Of a DNA stretch of 64,000 bases, positions 26,200 through 33,663 are shown piece by piece (the first letter of the stretch is position 1; each line of letters begins with the position of its first letter). Made by a program: the position numbers and the translations under genes. The stretch comes from JBMNQH01 sp050944035 (GTDB lineage Bacteria; Bacillota; Clostridia; Oscillospirales; Oscillospiraceae): positions 62,001 to 126,000 of the forward strand of contig JBMNQH010000004.1 in the NCBI GenBank assembly GCA_050944035.1, written 5' to 3'. The notes under the pieces were generated by a model, which did not search any database, was not told the origin of the DNA, and saw only the letters and a list, made by a program, of their open reading frames with translations.

Positions 26200-26475
26200 A
26201 TGAACAAAGCAGAACTCATTATGACAGTCGCAGAAAAAACCAGACTTTCCAAGAAGGACAGCGAAGCTGCGGTGAATGCAGCACTGGAATCCATCTGTGA
26301 AGCTCTGGCATCCGGCGAAAAAGTTCAGCTGGTCGGTTTCGGTGTGTTCGATGTCAAGATTAGAGAAAAACACATGGGTCGCAACCCCAAGACCGGAGAA
26401 GAAATCGAAGTTCCTGAATCCCGCGTTCCCCATTTCAAGGCTGGTAAAGCGCTGAAGGAAGCACTTGCAGAGTAA
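26200..26475 (+). CDS. hup: HU-family nucleoid protein
   Basis: 91-residue histone-like protein that bends and compacts DNA as a dimer. It begins MNKAELIMTVAEKTRLSKKD, has the conserved core VQLVGFGVFDVKIR, the DNA-embracing arm GRNPKTGEEIEVPESRVPHF, and ends FKAGKALKEAL. The Pro within the arm that inserts into DNA is present. TAAGGAGGAT lies before the ATG at 26200. It is the last gene of the spoVB-mazG-HU operon and is followed by a terminator. Confidence 0.96.
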   Translation: MNKAELIMTVAEKTRLSKKDSEAAVNAALESICEALASGEKVQLVGFGVFDVKIREKHMGRNPKTGEEIEVPESRVPHFKAGKALKEALAE

Positions 26476-26492
26476 GCTCGCGGCAGCCGATA

Positions 26493-26539
26493 AAAAGACA
26501 GACAGCACCGTATAATTCACGTGCTGACTGTCTTTTTTT
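26493..26539 (+). terminator. Terminator after the HU gene
   Basis: GACAGACAGCAC pairs with GTGCTGACTGTC with one mismatch pair inside, followed by seven T. Confidence 0.88.
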
Positions 26540-26568
26540 GCATAAAGTTGAGATGGAATCAATAGACT
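26540..26568 (+). promoter_or_regulatory. Weak sigma-E-like promoter before spoIIIAA
   Basis: GCATAAA (26540-26546) and AATAGACT (26561-26568) with a 14-bp spacer partly match the sigma-E consensus. The position directly after a terminator and 20 bp before the start supports it; the match itself is only fair. Confidence 0.35.
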
Positions 26569-26587
26569 GTCCGCAGGAGGCGATCGC

Positions 26588-27472
26588 ATGGATAAATTGG
26601 GATTTGAACGGGCAGCTGCACTGCTTCCACCGGAGTTAAGGCGTCATGCATTGGCGCTTCCTGTGGAAAAACGACAGCGCACAGAGGAGTTCCGGCTTCG
26701 TTGCGGAACCCACGCCACTGTGTTACTGCCGGAAGGAGAGGTACAATTCGGTGGACGTTCTCCGGTTTCTACCGCAGTGTTGGGTGCAGTTATGGAAACA
26801 GCGACGGGAGCCTCGCTGCATGCGGCGATGGATCAACTGCGACAGGGATTTCTCACAGTCCGCGGTGGTATCCGGATTGGCGTCTGCGGTACTGCAGTGC
26901 GTGATAGCCGTGGTGTGGTCTTTATGAAACAATTTTCTTCTTTGAGTATTCGGATACCGGGAGAGGCGAAGGGCTGTGCGGATGCCCTGTTACCGAAGAT
27001 GTTGCCCTTACAGTCCACTCTGATTCTTGCGCCGCCGGGAGTAGGAAAGACAACATTGCTGCGAGAATTGATCTGTGGCATGTCGGATACTGGGATTCGA
27101 ATTGGACTCTGCGATGAGCGGGGAGAGGTTGCAGCGGTCTGGAATGGCGTACCCCAGTTTGAAGTGGGACGGTGTACGGATGTTCTGTCTGCGATTCCAA
27201 AAGCGGAGGGGACCATGATGTTGTTGCGCGCCATGAATCCACAGGTAATTGCGATGGATGAGATTACTGAGCGTGCAGATGTTGCGGCCTGCATCCATGC
27301 AGCGGGATGTGGTGTGAAGCTGTTTGCCACAGCACATGGCGAATGTTTGGAGGGATTACAGGAGCGGCCACTGTACCGGATGTTGCTGCGAGAGAAAATT
27401 TTCCGGAATGTAATCGTCATCACCAAGAAGGATGGGCGGCGTCAATATCGTATGGAGGCACTGTCATGCTGA
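26588..27472 (+). CDS. spoIIIAA: Stage III sporulation protein AA (secretion-type ATPase)
   Basis: 294-residue ATPase related to type II/IV secretion motors. It powers the SpoIIIA-SpoIIQ channel that joins mother cell and forespore after engulfment. Walker A is ILAPPGVGKTTLLREL, followed by GLCDERGEVAA and the Walker B region QVIAMDEITERADV; FATAHGE is a conserved sensor. The upstream GGIRIGVCGTAV and FSSLSIRIPGE stretches are typical of the family. AGGAGG precedes the ATG. It overlaps spoIIIAB by 7 bp. A weak sigma-E-like promoter lies just upstream. Confidence 0.97.
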   Translation: MDKLGFERAAALLPPELRRHALALPVEKRQRTEEFRLRCGTHATVLLPEGEVQFGGRSPVSTAVLGAVMETATGASLHAAMDQLRQGFLTVRGGIRIGVCGTAVRDSRGVVFMKQFSSLSIRIPGEAKGCADALLPKMLPLQSTLILAPPGVGKTTLLRELICGMSDTGIRIGLCDERGEVAAVWNGVPQFEVGRCTDVLSAIPKAEGTMMLLRAMNPQVIAMDEITERADVAACIHAAGCGVKLFATAHGECLEGLQERPLYRMLLREKIFRNVIVITKKDGRRQYRMEALSC

Positions 27473-27978
27473 AATGGTTTGGAATGTTATTGCTTGTCAT
27501 AGGTGGGGCAATGACGGGAACCGCTGCCGCTGCCCGTTTGAAACGGCGTGTACAGTCGCTTTCGGCGATGCTGGCGGCATTAGAGTTGATGCGTGGAGAG
27601 ATCAGTACACTGCTAATGCCGCTGCCAGAAACCATTGTACGGCTTGCAAGCATGGAGCAATTGGCTGTACAGCCGTTGTTTCGGGCTGTGGAAGCAATGC
27701 TTCCACAGTTGGGTGAGCGCACATTTTCTGCGTTATGGGAACAGGCAGTTGCTGAGAGCAGCCTTGGATTTTCAGCAGAAGAGAAACAGAGTTTACGACA
27801 GCTTGGAGAAAATCTGGGACGTTTTGATGCGGAAACGCAGTCCATTGCCATTTCCCGTTGTATGGACGAGCTGGAGCAAAGTTTATCCATCGCGAAGAGA
27901 AAAGCCACAGGGGACGGAAAACTATACAAAGGTCTTGGTCTTGCAGGTGGCCTGATGTTGGCCGTTATCTTGTGCTAA
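27466..27978 (+). CDS. spoIIIAB: Stage III sporulation protein AB
   Basis: 170-residue membrane protein resembling GspF-type platform proteins of the secretion apparatus. An N-terminal helix (KWFGMLLLVIGGAMTGT) and a C-terminal helix (YKGLGLAGGLMLAVILC) flank a helical domain with the family markers LELMRGEISTLLMPLPE, FSALWEQAV and LRQLGENLGRFDAETQ. The ATG at 27466 lies inside the end of spoIIIAA. Unlike in most spore formers, it is the last gene of its transcript here: a terminator and a convergent gene separate it from spoIIIAC. Confidence 0.96.
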   Translation: MLKWFGMLLLVIGGAMTGTAAAARLKRRVQSLSAMLAALELMRGEISTLLMPLPETIVRLASMEQLAVQPLFRAVEAMLPQLGERTFSALWEQAVAESSLGFSAEEKQSLRQLGENLGRFDAETQSIAISRCMDELEQSLSIAKRKATGDGKLYKGLGLAGGLMLAVILC

Positions 27979-27988
27979 TAAAACAAAA

Positions 27989-28027
27989 ACACATTGGTGC
28001 ATTTTAATGTACCAATGTGTTTTTTAT
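27989..28027. terminator. Bidirectional terminator between spoIIIAB and the aminotransferase
   Basis: ACACATTGGT (27989-27998) pairs with ACCAATGTGT (28011-28020), with A-runs before and T-runs after. It should stop both convergent transcripts. Confidence 0.88.
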
Positions 28028-28042
28028 AATGATATATTATTT

Positions 28043-29170
28043 CTAAGCGTTTTTCTGCAATGCCAGGCAATCACGCAAAGCATCCAGCAAATGGTCAACA
28101 TTTTCCGGTGTAGCATTGTAACCCATCAGACCAATCCGGATCACTTTACCGGCGAGAGCTCCAAGACCGCCGCTGATTTCGATGTGGTGACGGCTCAACA
28201 GATCTGCACGCAGTTTCTTTTCATCGATACCTTCAGGAACCTTGACAGCGTTGAGTTCGGGCAGACGGTATGCCGGTTCAACCAACATCTCAAGACCGAG
28301 TTCTTCCAGGCCGGCAACCAGACGCTCATGAACAGCCTGATGACGGGCAAAGACATTTTCAGTGCCCTCTTCCAGAATATTATACACAGACTGATAAAGT
28401 GCATACATCATACTAATGGGCGCAGTATGGTGATAAATACGGGTTTCACCTGTCCAATATTTAGCCAGCATGCTCATATCCAGATACCAGTTGGGGACAG
28501 GGGTCTTGCGATTCAGGATGACTTCCATTGCAGCATCAGAGAAGCTGATGGGAGCAGCTCCCGGAGGGCAGCTTAGGCACTTCTGCGTGCCGCTGTAAAC
28601 GACGTCAGCCTTCCACTTATCAATTTCAACCGGAATACCACCCAAACTGGTGACGGTGTCAACCAGATAAAGTGCGCCGCTCTCGTGAACCAACTGACCG
28701 ATTTCTTCTACCGGGTTGCAGACCCCAGTAGAGGTTTCTGCATGGACAATCGCAACGATCTTGTACTGATCCTGTGCGAGCAGTTCCTTGACGCGCTCAA
28801 CGCGAACAGGAGTACCCCATTCAAATTCTTCCTTGGTTACAACAGCGCCGAGACGGGATGCGACATCTTCCATGCGGTTGCCAAATACACCGTTTTCCAG
28901 AATCAGAACCTTGTCACCGCGTTCGACAGTATTGACAAAAGCAGCTTCCATACCGATAGAACCAGTACCAGACAGGGGAAGCGTCATCTTATTTTCTGTA
29001 TTCATTAACGCACGCAGACCATGTTTGATTTCGGCCATGATCTGAAGGAAATAAGGATCCATATGACCAAGCATCGTGCGGGAGATTGCATTATAGGTAC
29101 TGGGCGCAACGCCGCTGGGGCCAGCGCCGAGTAGAAGGGTACTTTGAATGTCGTCGAGATAGTTTTTCAT
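28043..29170 (-). CDS. Class V aminotransferase, alanine/serine-glyoxylate type, under a glycine riboswitch
   Basis: 375-residue PLP enzyme of the AGXT/PucG/SerA-linked group; the likely reaction moves an amino group from alanine or serine to glyoxylate, giving glycine. Motifs: LLGAGPSGVAPSTYNA at the start, PLSGTGSIGMEAAFVN (phosphate binding), AIVHAETSTGVCNP, YLVDTVTSLGGIPVEID (cofactor Asp), and the PLP Lys in SGTQKCLSCPPG. GGAAAGGAAA precedes the ATG. The leader holds a tandem glycine riboswitch, which supports a glycine-related reaction. The gene sits backwards inside the spoIIIA cluster. Exact donor and direction of reaction are not certain; a phosphoserine or isoleucine-type role is less likely. 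Confidence 0.88.
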   Translation of the reverse strand: MKNYLDDIQSTLLLGAGPSGVAPSTYNAISRTMLGHMDPYFLQIMAEIKHGLRALMNTENKMTLPLSGTGSIGMEAAFVNTVERGDKVLILENGVFGNRMEDVASRLGAVVTKEEFEWGTPVRVERVKELLAQDQYKIVAIVHAETSTGVCNPVEEIGQLVHESGALYLVDTVTSLGGIPVEIDKWKADVVYSGTQKCLSCPPGAAPISFSDAAMEVILNRKTPVPNWYLDMSMLAKYWTGETRIYHHTAPISMMYALYQSVYNILEEGTENVFARHQAVHERLVAGLEELGLEMLVEPAYRLPELNAVKVPEGIDEKKLRADLLSRHHIEISGGLGALAGKVIRIGLMGYNATPENVDHLLDALRDCLALQKNA

Positions 29171-29227
29171 AACAATTTCCTTTCCAAAACAGTTCTTTCT
29201 CGATTACAGCTTTGTGAGAAAAAAAGA

Positions 29228-29259
29228 AGAGAGTTCTATATCTGGTGGATAGACTCTCT
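29228..29259 (-). terminator. Leader terminator of the glycine riboswitch gene
   Basis: On the minus strand AGAGAGT pairs with ACTCTCT (29253-29259 with 29228-29234) with an inner CTAT/ATAG pair, followed by UCUUUUUUU. It lies between the aptamers and the start codon and can switch the gene off. Confidence 0.78.
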
Positions 29260-29273
29260 AAAAACAACTGCCA

Positions 29274-29328
29274 GTTTTCTACCCAAAAAAGGACGCGAAA
29301 GGATAGAAAACAAAGGCTCTGTCCTTTT
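29274..29328 (-). promoter_or_regulatory. Mutually exclusive hairpins in the riboswitch expression platform
   Basis: Stem A joins AAAAGGAC (29321-29328) to GTCCTTTT (29287-29294), using the 3' conserved part of aptamer 2. Stem B joins 29301-29311 to 29274-29284 over 11 pairs. One arm of B lies in the loop of A and the other outside it, so they cannot form together. Confidence 0.55.
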
Positions 29329-29485
29329 GCCTGAGAGATTCATACGAAACCGTACTTGCACCTTCGGCACCCGCTCGGGGCGGGATTCTCCAGAGTTCCA
29401 TCCGCCTACAGTCTTATCAATATAGAATCCTGAGAGTTTCACTCCTTCGGCAGATATGACACAATTTGGCATATCACTTTCCTGT
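29317..29485 (-). ncRNA. Tandem glycine riboswitch
   Basis: Two glycine aptamers read on the minus strand. Aptamer 2 (29317-29395) has the hallmark 3' block TCTCTCAGGCAAAAGGACAG, the GCCGAAGGTGCAA core and a P1 helix CTCTG/CAGAG. Aptamer 1 (about 29398-29485) carries GCCGAAGGAGTGAAACTCTC and then AGG. The short linker between them is typical of the cooperative tandem form. It lies in the leader of the class V aminotransferase gene. The 5' end of aptamer 1 is less well defined than the rest. Confidence 0.92.
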
Positions 29486-29519
29486 AAGCATCAATTGGCT
29501 GTAATGAAATTGTAAGTTA

Positions 29520-29548
29520 AGTATAACGCTGCAATATCCACTTGACAA
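29520..29548 (-). promoter_or_regulatory. Promoter of the riboswitch-aminotransferase transcript
   Basis: TTGTCA (29543-29548) and TATACT (29520-29525) on the minus strand, 17-bp spacer, starting just before the aptamers. Confidence 0.75.
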
Positions 29549-29606
29549 GACCAAAAACAGGATTTCGTCAATTTGGACAAAAATGTGACGACTTCTCCAC
29601 AATTCT

Positions 29607-29614
29607 CATATACT
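29607..29614 (+). promoter_or_regulatory. Possible sigma-E -10 element before spoIIIAC
   Basis: CATATACT is identical to the -10 of the spoIIID promoter in this window. No good -35 stands 14-15 bp upstream. It is about 100 bp before spoIIIAC, which needs a promoter of its own here. Confidence 0.3.
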
Positions 29615-29712
29615 TTACAAAAATGCCGCTGTGCTTTTCCAAGGGATACCAGACATAATTCACAGAAATGACGAATAGAATGCGACAGCACCGTACAAAA
29701 GAGGGAGAAAGG

Positions 29713-29919
29713 ATGGAAGAGACCGTGGATGTGGATCTGATCTTCAAAATTGCTGCTGTCGGTATTCTTGTCGCAGTATTGAACCTGTTACTTACGCGTT
29801 CAGGCAGAGAAGAACAGGCATTGATGACAACGCTGGCCGGTCTGGTGGTGGTACTTATGATTCTTGTACAAGAGATTAGTGCACTGTTTACGCTCATCAA
29901 GAATCTGTTTGGGCTTTGA
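29713..29919 (+). CDS. spoIIIAC: Stage III sporulation protein AC
   Basis: 68-residue membrane protein with two helices, the standard size. It shows DLIFKIAAVGILVAVLNLLL, the conserved SGREEQALMTTLAG turn between helices, and VLMILVQEISALFTLIK. SpoIIIAC and AD are membrane parts of the mother cell-to-forespore channel. The ATG at 29713 has GGGAGAAAGG upstream. It is the first gene of the second spoIIIA transcript. Confidence 0.95.
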   Translation: MEETVDVDLIFKIAAVGILVAVLNLLLTRSGREEQALMTTLAGLVVVLMILVQEISALFTLIKNLFGL

Positions 29920-29921
29920 AT

Positions 29922-30308
29922 ATGGATGCAGTCATAAAAGCAGCCGCGATTGGGATACTGGGCGCTTCGGCTGCGTTGCTTATCCGAAAGAGCAACCCGG
30001 AGCTGGCTCTGTTGATTGGACTGGCTTCGGCGATATTTGCATTGTCAGTGGCGGGCGGATTGTTGACGGCTGTGATGGAGTTCTTGGATCTGACAAGCTC
30101 TTTTTCCGACGTGGCGCCGGAAGTTTTAGAACCGGTTCTGAAGTGCTTGGCCATCGGTCTGATTGGAGGACAGGCATCTGGATTGTGCAAGGATGCCGGA
30201 CAGAGTGCACTGGCGCAGGCCGTGGATATTGTCTGTGGGCTGGCGGCGCTCTGTACCGCACTCCCGCTGATGAAGCTGTTGTTCAATATGCTGGAGGGCT
30301 TACTTTGA
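29922..30308 (+). CDS. spoIIIAD: Stage III sporulation protein AD
   Basis: 128-residue protein with four membrane helices and the SpoIIIAC-like repeat: DAVIKAAAIGILGASAALLI resembles the first SpoIIIAC helix. The C-terminal half has LEPVLKCLAIGLIGGQASGLCKDAGQSALA, a conserved stretch of this family. The ATG at 29922 is two bases after the spoIIIAC stop; an overlapping TTG at 29916 is an alternative start. Its end overlaps spoIIIAE by 4 bp. Confidence 0.95.
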   Translation: MDAVIKAAAIGILGASAALLIRKSNPELALLIGLASAIFALSVAGGLLTAVMEFLDLTSSFSDVAPEVLEPVLKCLAIGLIGGQASGLCKDAGQSALAQAVDIVCGLAALCTALPLMKLLFNMLEGLL

Positions 30309-31414
30309 AACGGATACTCTTGTGTTTGTTCTTGACGAGTGTGTTCTTGTGTGGGTCCTGTTTCGCGGCAGAGACGGATATCGGGACAAAACAACGGGAA
30401 TCGTTTGGCGTCGATGCCGTGGAGTCGGCTCTGCCGGAAGAGGCAGAGGACATGCTCGGAGAGGTATCGGTGGATGCGGATCTGAATCTCAGCGAAAAAC
30501 TTTCCAATCTCTGGGATGCGACAATCAGAACGCTGTCAGAGCACTTACATACCGGTCTGCGAAGTGTGGCGATGATCCTGATCATTACGGCGTTGTGCGC
30601 CTTGGCCGAAACCATGGGAGAAAACAATGCCGCTAAGACAGTGATTTCTCTTGGCGGTGTGCTGGCGGTTGCGACGGTGGTTATTGGGAATGTTTCCTCT
30701 TTTTTTCAACTTGGAACCAGGGCATTGACAACGCTTTCCCAGTTCTCCAAAGCATTATTGCCCTGTATGGCGGCCACAGCTGCGGCAAGCGGCGCCATTG
30801 GTGCGGCCGCTGCACAGGGTGCCGCGACTGCGTTGTTTTTGGACGTGCTGTTGACGGCGATGAACAGTTTGGTTATGCCGCTCATCTATGCCTATACCGC
30901 AGCGGTGATTGCAGATGCAGCGGTGGGAGGAACAGCACTTTCTGCCGCGGCGAAGTTAATGAAGAAGCTTTGTACCTTGCTGTTAACGCTGCTGGTGACA
31001 GCGTTTACGGTCTATTTTAGCATCACTGGTGTACTATCCGGTGCAGCGGGACAGTTGAGCATCAAGCTGACGAAAACTGCGGTTTCTGCGGCATTGCCTG
31101 TAGTTGGCAGTATTTTGTCCGATGCAGCTTCTTCTGTTCTTGCCGGTGCCGCAATTTTGAAAAACACGGTTGGTATATTTGGATTGCTGGTGGTGCTGGC
31201 TGTCTGTTTAACGCCGATGCTGACCCTCGGTTGTTACTTATTGCTATATAAACTGGCGGCCGCAGTGACGGAAACTTTGTCGGACAAGCGAATGGGCAGT
31301 CTGATCGGCGGCATCGGCGATGCTTTTGGTATGGTGCTTGCAGCGGTTGGCGCCGGCGGTTTTATTTTGCTGTTTTCCATCATTACGAGCATTCGGGCGG
31401 TGAGTATGACATGA
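30305..31414 (+). CDS. spoIIIAE: Stage III sporulation protein AE
   Basis: 369-residue polytopic membrane protein with a cleavable signal sequence (KRILLCLFLTSVFLCGSCFA), an outside segment and about eight helices. Conserved pieces include LSEHLHTGLRSVAMILIITALCALAE, FSKALLPCMAATAAASGA, and KLTKTAVSAALPVVGSILSDAASSVLAGA. The start is a TTG at 30305 that overlaps the spoIIIAD stop; GGAGGG lies six bases before it. Starting further upstream would lose the signal sequence. Confidence 0.95.
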   Translation: MKRILLCLFLTSVFLCGSCFAAETDIGTKQRESFGVDAVESALPEEAEDMLGEVSVDADLNLSEKLSNLWDATIRTLSEHLHTGLRSVAMILIITALCALAETMGENNAAKTVISLGGVLAVATVVIGNVSSFFQLGTRALTTLSQFSKALLPCMAATAAASGAIGAAAAQGAATALFLDVLLTAMNSLVMPLIYAYTAAVIADAAVGGTALSAAAKLMKKLCTLLLTLLVTAFTVYFSITGVLSGAAGQLSIKLTKTAVSAALPVVGSILSDAASSVLAGAAILKNTVGIFGLLVVLAVCLTPMLTLGCYLLLYKLAAAVTETLSDKRMGSLIGGIGDAFGMVLAAVGAGGFILLFSIITSIRAVSMT

Positions 31415-31899
31415 CGGAAGTGTTCAGAAACTGGATTTTGAGTTTGACAGCCACTGCGCTGTTCTGTTCCATTGCGCTGGCCATGGCGCCGAAGGGACGG
31501 GCGGGCGGTGTGCTGCGGCTGGTATGTGGAATTGCATTGTCGCTAGCTCTGATTGCACCGCTGATTCAATTGGATCTTTCTGCTTATACAGACAGTGTAA
31601 CATCATTTTCGCAGACTTACCGTGATGTGACAACCCGAGCGGAAGAACAGGCAGAATCCTTGTATCGAGGAATCATAGAGGAGGAATGTGCGGCATATAT
31701 ATGGGACAAAGCGGAACGCTGTGGGATGGTAGTGACAGCGGTTTCTGTTACGGCTCAGTGGGACGATGTGACAGAGAACTGGCTGCCGCACACAATCTCC
31801 ATCGATGTTCCGTCAGACACGGATACAGCGGCATTGTCCGCTGCCATTGAAACGGAGTTAGGGATACCGGCAGAACGACAGGAGTGGAACATTGCATGA
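31411..31899 (+). CDS. spoIIIAF: Stage III sporulation protein AF
   Basis: 162 residues: two N-terminal helices (WILSLTATALFCSIALAMAPKG and VLRLVCGIALSLALIAPLI) and an outside domain of the YscJ/FliF-like ring-building fold, with the family's VTAVSVTAQWDD and ISIDVPS strands. ATGA overlaps at both ends (with spoIIIAE and spoIIIAG) show tight coupling. Confidence 0.92.
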   Translation: MTEVFRNWILSLTATALFCSIALAMAPKGRAGGVLRLVCGIALSLALIAPLIQLDLSAYTDSVTSFSQTYRDVTTRAEEQAESLYRGIIEEECAAYIWDKAERCGMVVTAVSVTAQWDDVTENWLPHTISIDVPSDTDTAALSAAIETELGIPAERQEWNIA

Positions 31900-32396
31900 A
31901 GACAGCAGACTGGAAGGAACGGTTCAAAAACGGCAGCCGATACCGCTATGCGGCAGTGGTTTTGTTGTTTGGCATCCTGTTAATACTTTTGCCGCGATGT
32001 GAAAAAGTCAAGGAAAATTCCGAGGTGGAGGTGAACGATTGTCAGACATTGGATACAACCGCTACAATCTTCTCCATTGAGGAAGAAGAAGCAAGGCTGC
32101 AAACTGCGCTCAGCCGTATTGAAGGCGTTGGGCATGTAGAAGTGCTTCTGTCTCTAAAAAGCACAGTAGGCAGGGAACTGGCAACCGATGAAGAAGGAAC
32201 GCTGGTGCTGTCTGAAGGCGCTGGTGCCGAAACGGTTGTCGAACTGTATGAAACCTGCCCGGAATATCTTGGCGCAGTGGTTATTTGCAGTGGGGCAAAC
32301 AAAGCAGAGGTCGCACTTGCAGTGACCCGTGCAGTGCAGGCATACACGGGCCTTGGCAGCGACAAAATTACTGTCATTAAGGGCAGCGCAGAGTAA
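31896..32396 (+). CDS. spoIIIAG: Stage III sporulation protein AG
   Basis: 166 residues: one N-terminal helix (YAAVVLLFGILLILLP) and an outside ring-building domain (EEARLQTALSRIEGVGHVEV, then GAVVICSGANKAEVALAVTRAVQAYTG divided by strand turns), similar to secretin- or FliF-type rings. SpoIIIAG forms the large ring in the intermembrane space. The ATG at 31896 overlaps the spoIIIAF stop; an upstream GTG at 31884 is in frame but lies on the ribosome-binding site. Confidence 0.95.
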   Translation: MKTADWKERFKNGSRYRYAAVVLLFGILLILLPRCEKVKENSEVEVNDCQTLDTTATIFSIEEEEARLQTALSRIEGVGHVEVLLSLKSTVGRELATDEEGTLVLSEGAGAETVVELYETCPEYLGAVVICSGANKAEVALAVTRAVQAYTGLGSDKITVIKGSAE

Positions 32397-32423
32397 GCGC
32401 TGCCAGGAAACAGGAGGAAAGTT

Positions 32424-33044
32424 ATGAAAAATCTGAAGCGAAATCTGACGATTGTTGTGGTACTGTTATTCATTTGTGCCGCGGTGGGACTGAACTGGTC
32501 GTATAACAATAAGTGGGGAACTTCTAAGGATGCCTATGCCGAGGCGGAGGATGCTGCAATGGAGAAGGCCAATACAGAATATGCAGCATCACTGGAAGAT
32601 GAAAAAAACGATACGGAGACAGGGAAAGAAGAAAAGAAAAAGACGAGCGGTGAGGAGAGCAAAGAGACAGAAAAGGAAGAGGCCGGTGACTCGGATTACT
32701 TTTCCTCAGCACGGCTGACACGGGAACAGTCCCGCGATGAGGCAACTGCGCTATTACAGGATACAGCATCTTCCGACAGTGCTTCGCAGGAAGTGATTGA
32801 CGCGGCAGTAGAGGAAATTGCCGCGATGGCAAGCTGGACCATGCAGGAAGCACAGTTGGAAAACATGATTCTCTCAAAAGATTTTGAAGATTGTATTGTG
32901 TTTATCAACAGCGACACAGTAACCGTTGCAGTGCCGGCACCGGAAGAAGGCCTGAGTGAGGCCGATGTTGCCCGTGTGATGGAGACCATCACCAGTGAAA
33001 CGGACTATACAGCCTCGCAAATCCGGGTGGTAGAAGTGAAATAA
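32424..33044 (+). CDS. spoIIIAH: Stage III sporulation protein AH
   Basis: 206 residues: one N-terminal helix (LTIVVVLLFICAAVGLNW), an acidic and Lys-rich disordered stretch (about 45-85), and a C-terminal YscJ-like domain (SRDEATALLQDTASSDSASQ, CIVFINSDTVTVAVPAPEEG, QIRVVEVK). It binds SpoIIQ from the forespore to bridge the two membranes. AGGAGGAAAG precedes the ATG. I see no clear terminator behind it; the Asp23 gene follows after 122 bp. Confidence 0.95.
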   Translation: MKNLKRNLTIVVVLLFICAAVGLNWSYNNKWGTSKDAYAEAEDAAMEKANTEYAASLEDEKNDTETGKEEKKKTSGEESKETEKEEAGDSDYFSSARLTREQSRDEATALLQDTASSDSASQEVIDAAVEEIAAMASWTMQEAQLENMILSKDFEDCIVFINSDTVTVAVPAPEEGLSEADVARVMETITSETDYTASQIRVVEVK

Positions 33045-33166
33045 AAGAAAAATGAATAAAAATCAAAACAAAACAGCAAAATATGGTATAGTATTTTTTT
33101 AGAACGTCTTTCTTTTTGCCGGCATTCGTGGTAAAATAACACAACTACTGTTAGGAGGCGGGTAAA

Positions 33167-33526
33167 ATGGCTGAAAATTACATTACCTATCAGGATGAAA
33201 AGGGAAACATTCATATTTCGGAGGATGTCATCGCTGTCATTGTCGGCGCAGCTGCAGCGGAAGTAGAGGGGGTTGCGGGGCTGACCAATACGGTTGGTGT
33301 TGACCTGGTGGATTTCCTTGGCAAGAAATCATTGCAGAAGGGAATCAAAATTCAGTTTGAAGAAAATAAAGTCATCGTTGATGTCATCATTATGATCCGC
33401 TTCGGCTATGGGGTGACTGCTGTTGCCCAGAAGGTGCAGGAGACTGTTGCGGCGGCAGTCGAGTCGATGACGGGGCTTGCAACACAGGTGAATGTTCATG
33501 TCAACGGTGTTGCGTTTGATAAATAA
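33167..33526 (+). CDS. Asp23/Gls24-family envelope stress protein
   Basis: 119 residues of the Asp23 (YqhY/AmaP) family; small alpha/beta proteins near the membrane linked to envelope stress or fatty-acid synthesis balance. Signatures: GNIHISEDVIAVIVGAAAAEVEGVAG cut by a turn, LQKGIKIQFEENKVIVDVII, and VQETVAAAVESMTGLATQVNVHV. Such genes commonly precede nusB in Firmicutes, as here. AGGAGGCGGG precedes the ATG. Confidence 0.93.
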   Translation: MAENYITYQDEKGNIHISEDVIAVIVGAAAAEVEGVAGLTNTVGVDLVDFLGKKSLQKGIKIQFEENKVIVDVIIMIRFGYGVTAVAQKVQETVAAAVESMTGLATQVNVHVNGVAFDK

Positions 33527-33611
33527 CCGCGATTGATCCGATCGGATCGGGGAGCTTGGCTCTTCGGTCCGCTTCGGCATTTTCATACCGACGACAGTAC
33601 GGAGAAAAAGC

Positions 33612-33640
33612 AGCACGGACGGCATGTTACCGGCCGTGCT
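33612..33640 (+). promoter_or_regulatory. Hairpin between the Asp23 gene and nusB
   Basis: AGCACGG pairs with CCGTGCT with an inner CGG/CCG, followed by TTTATAG. It could be a weak terminator or attenuator that sets the level of nusB. Confidence 0.5.
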
Positions 33641-33663
33641 TTATAGACGGAGGAACGACAGTT

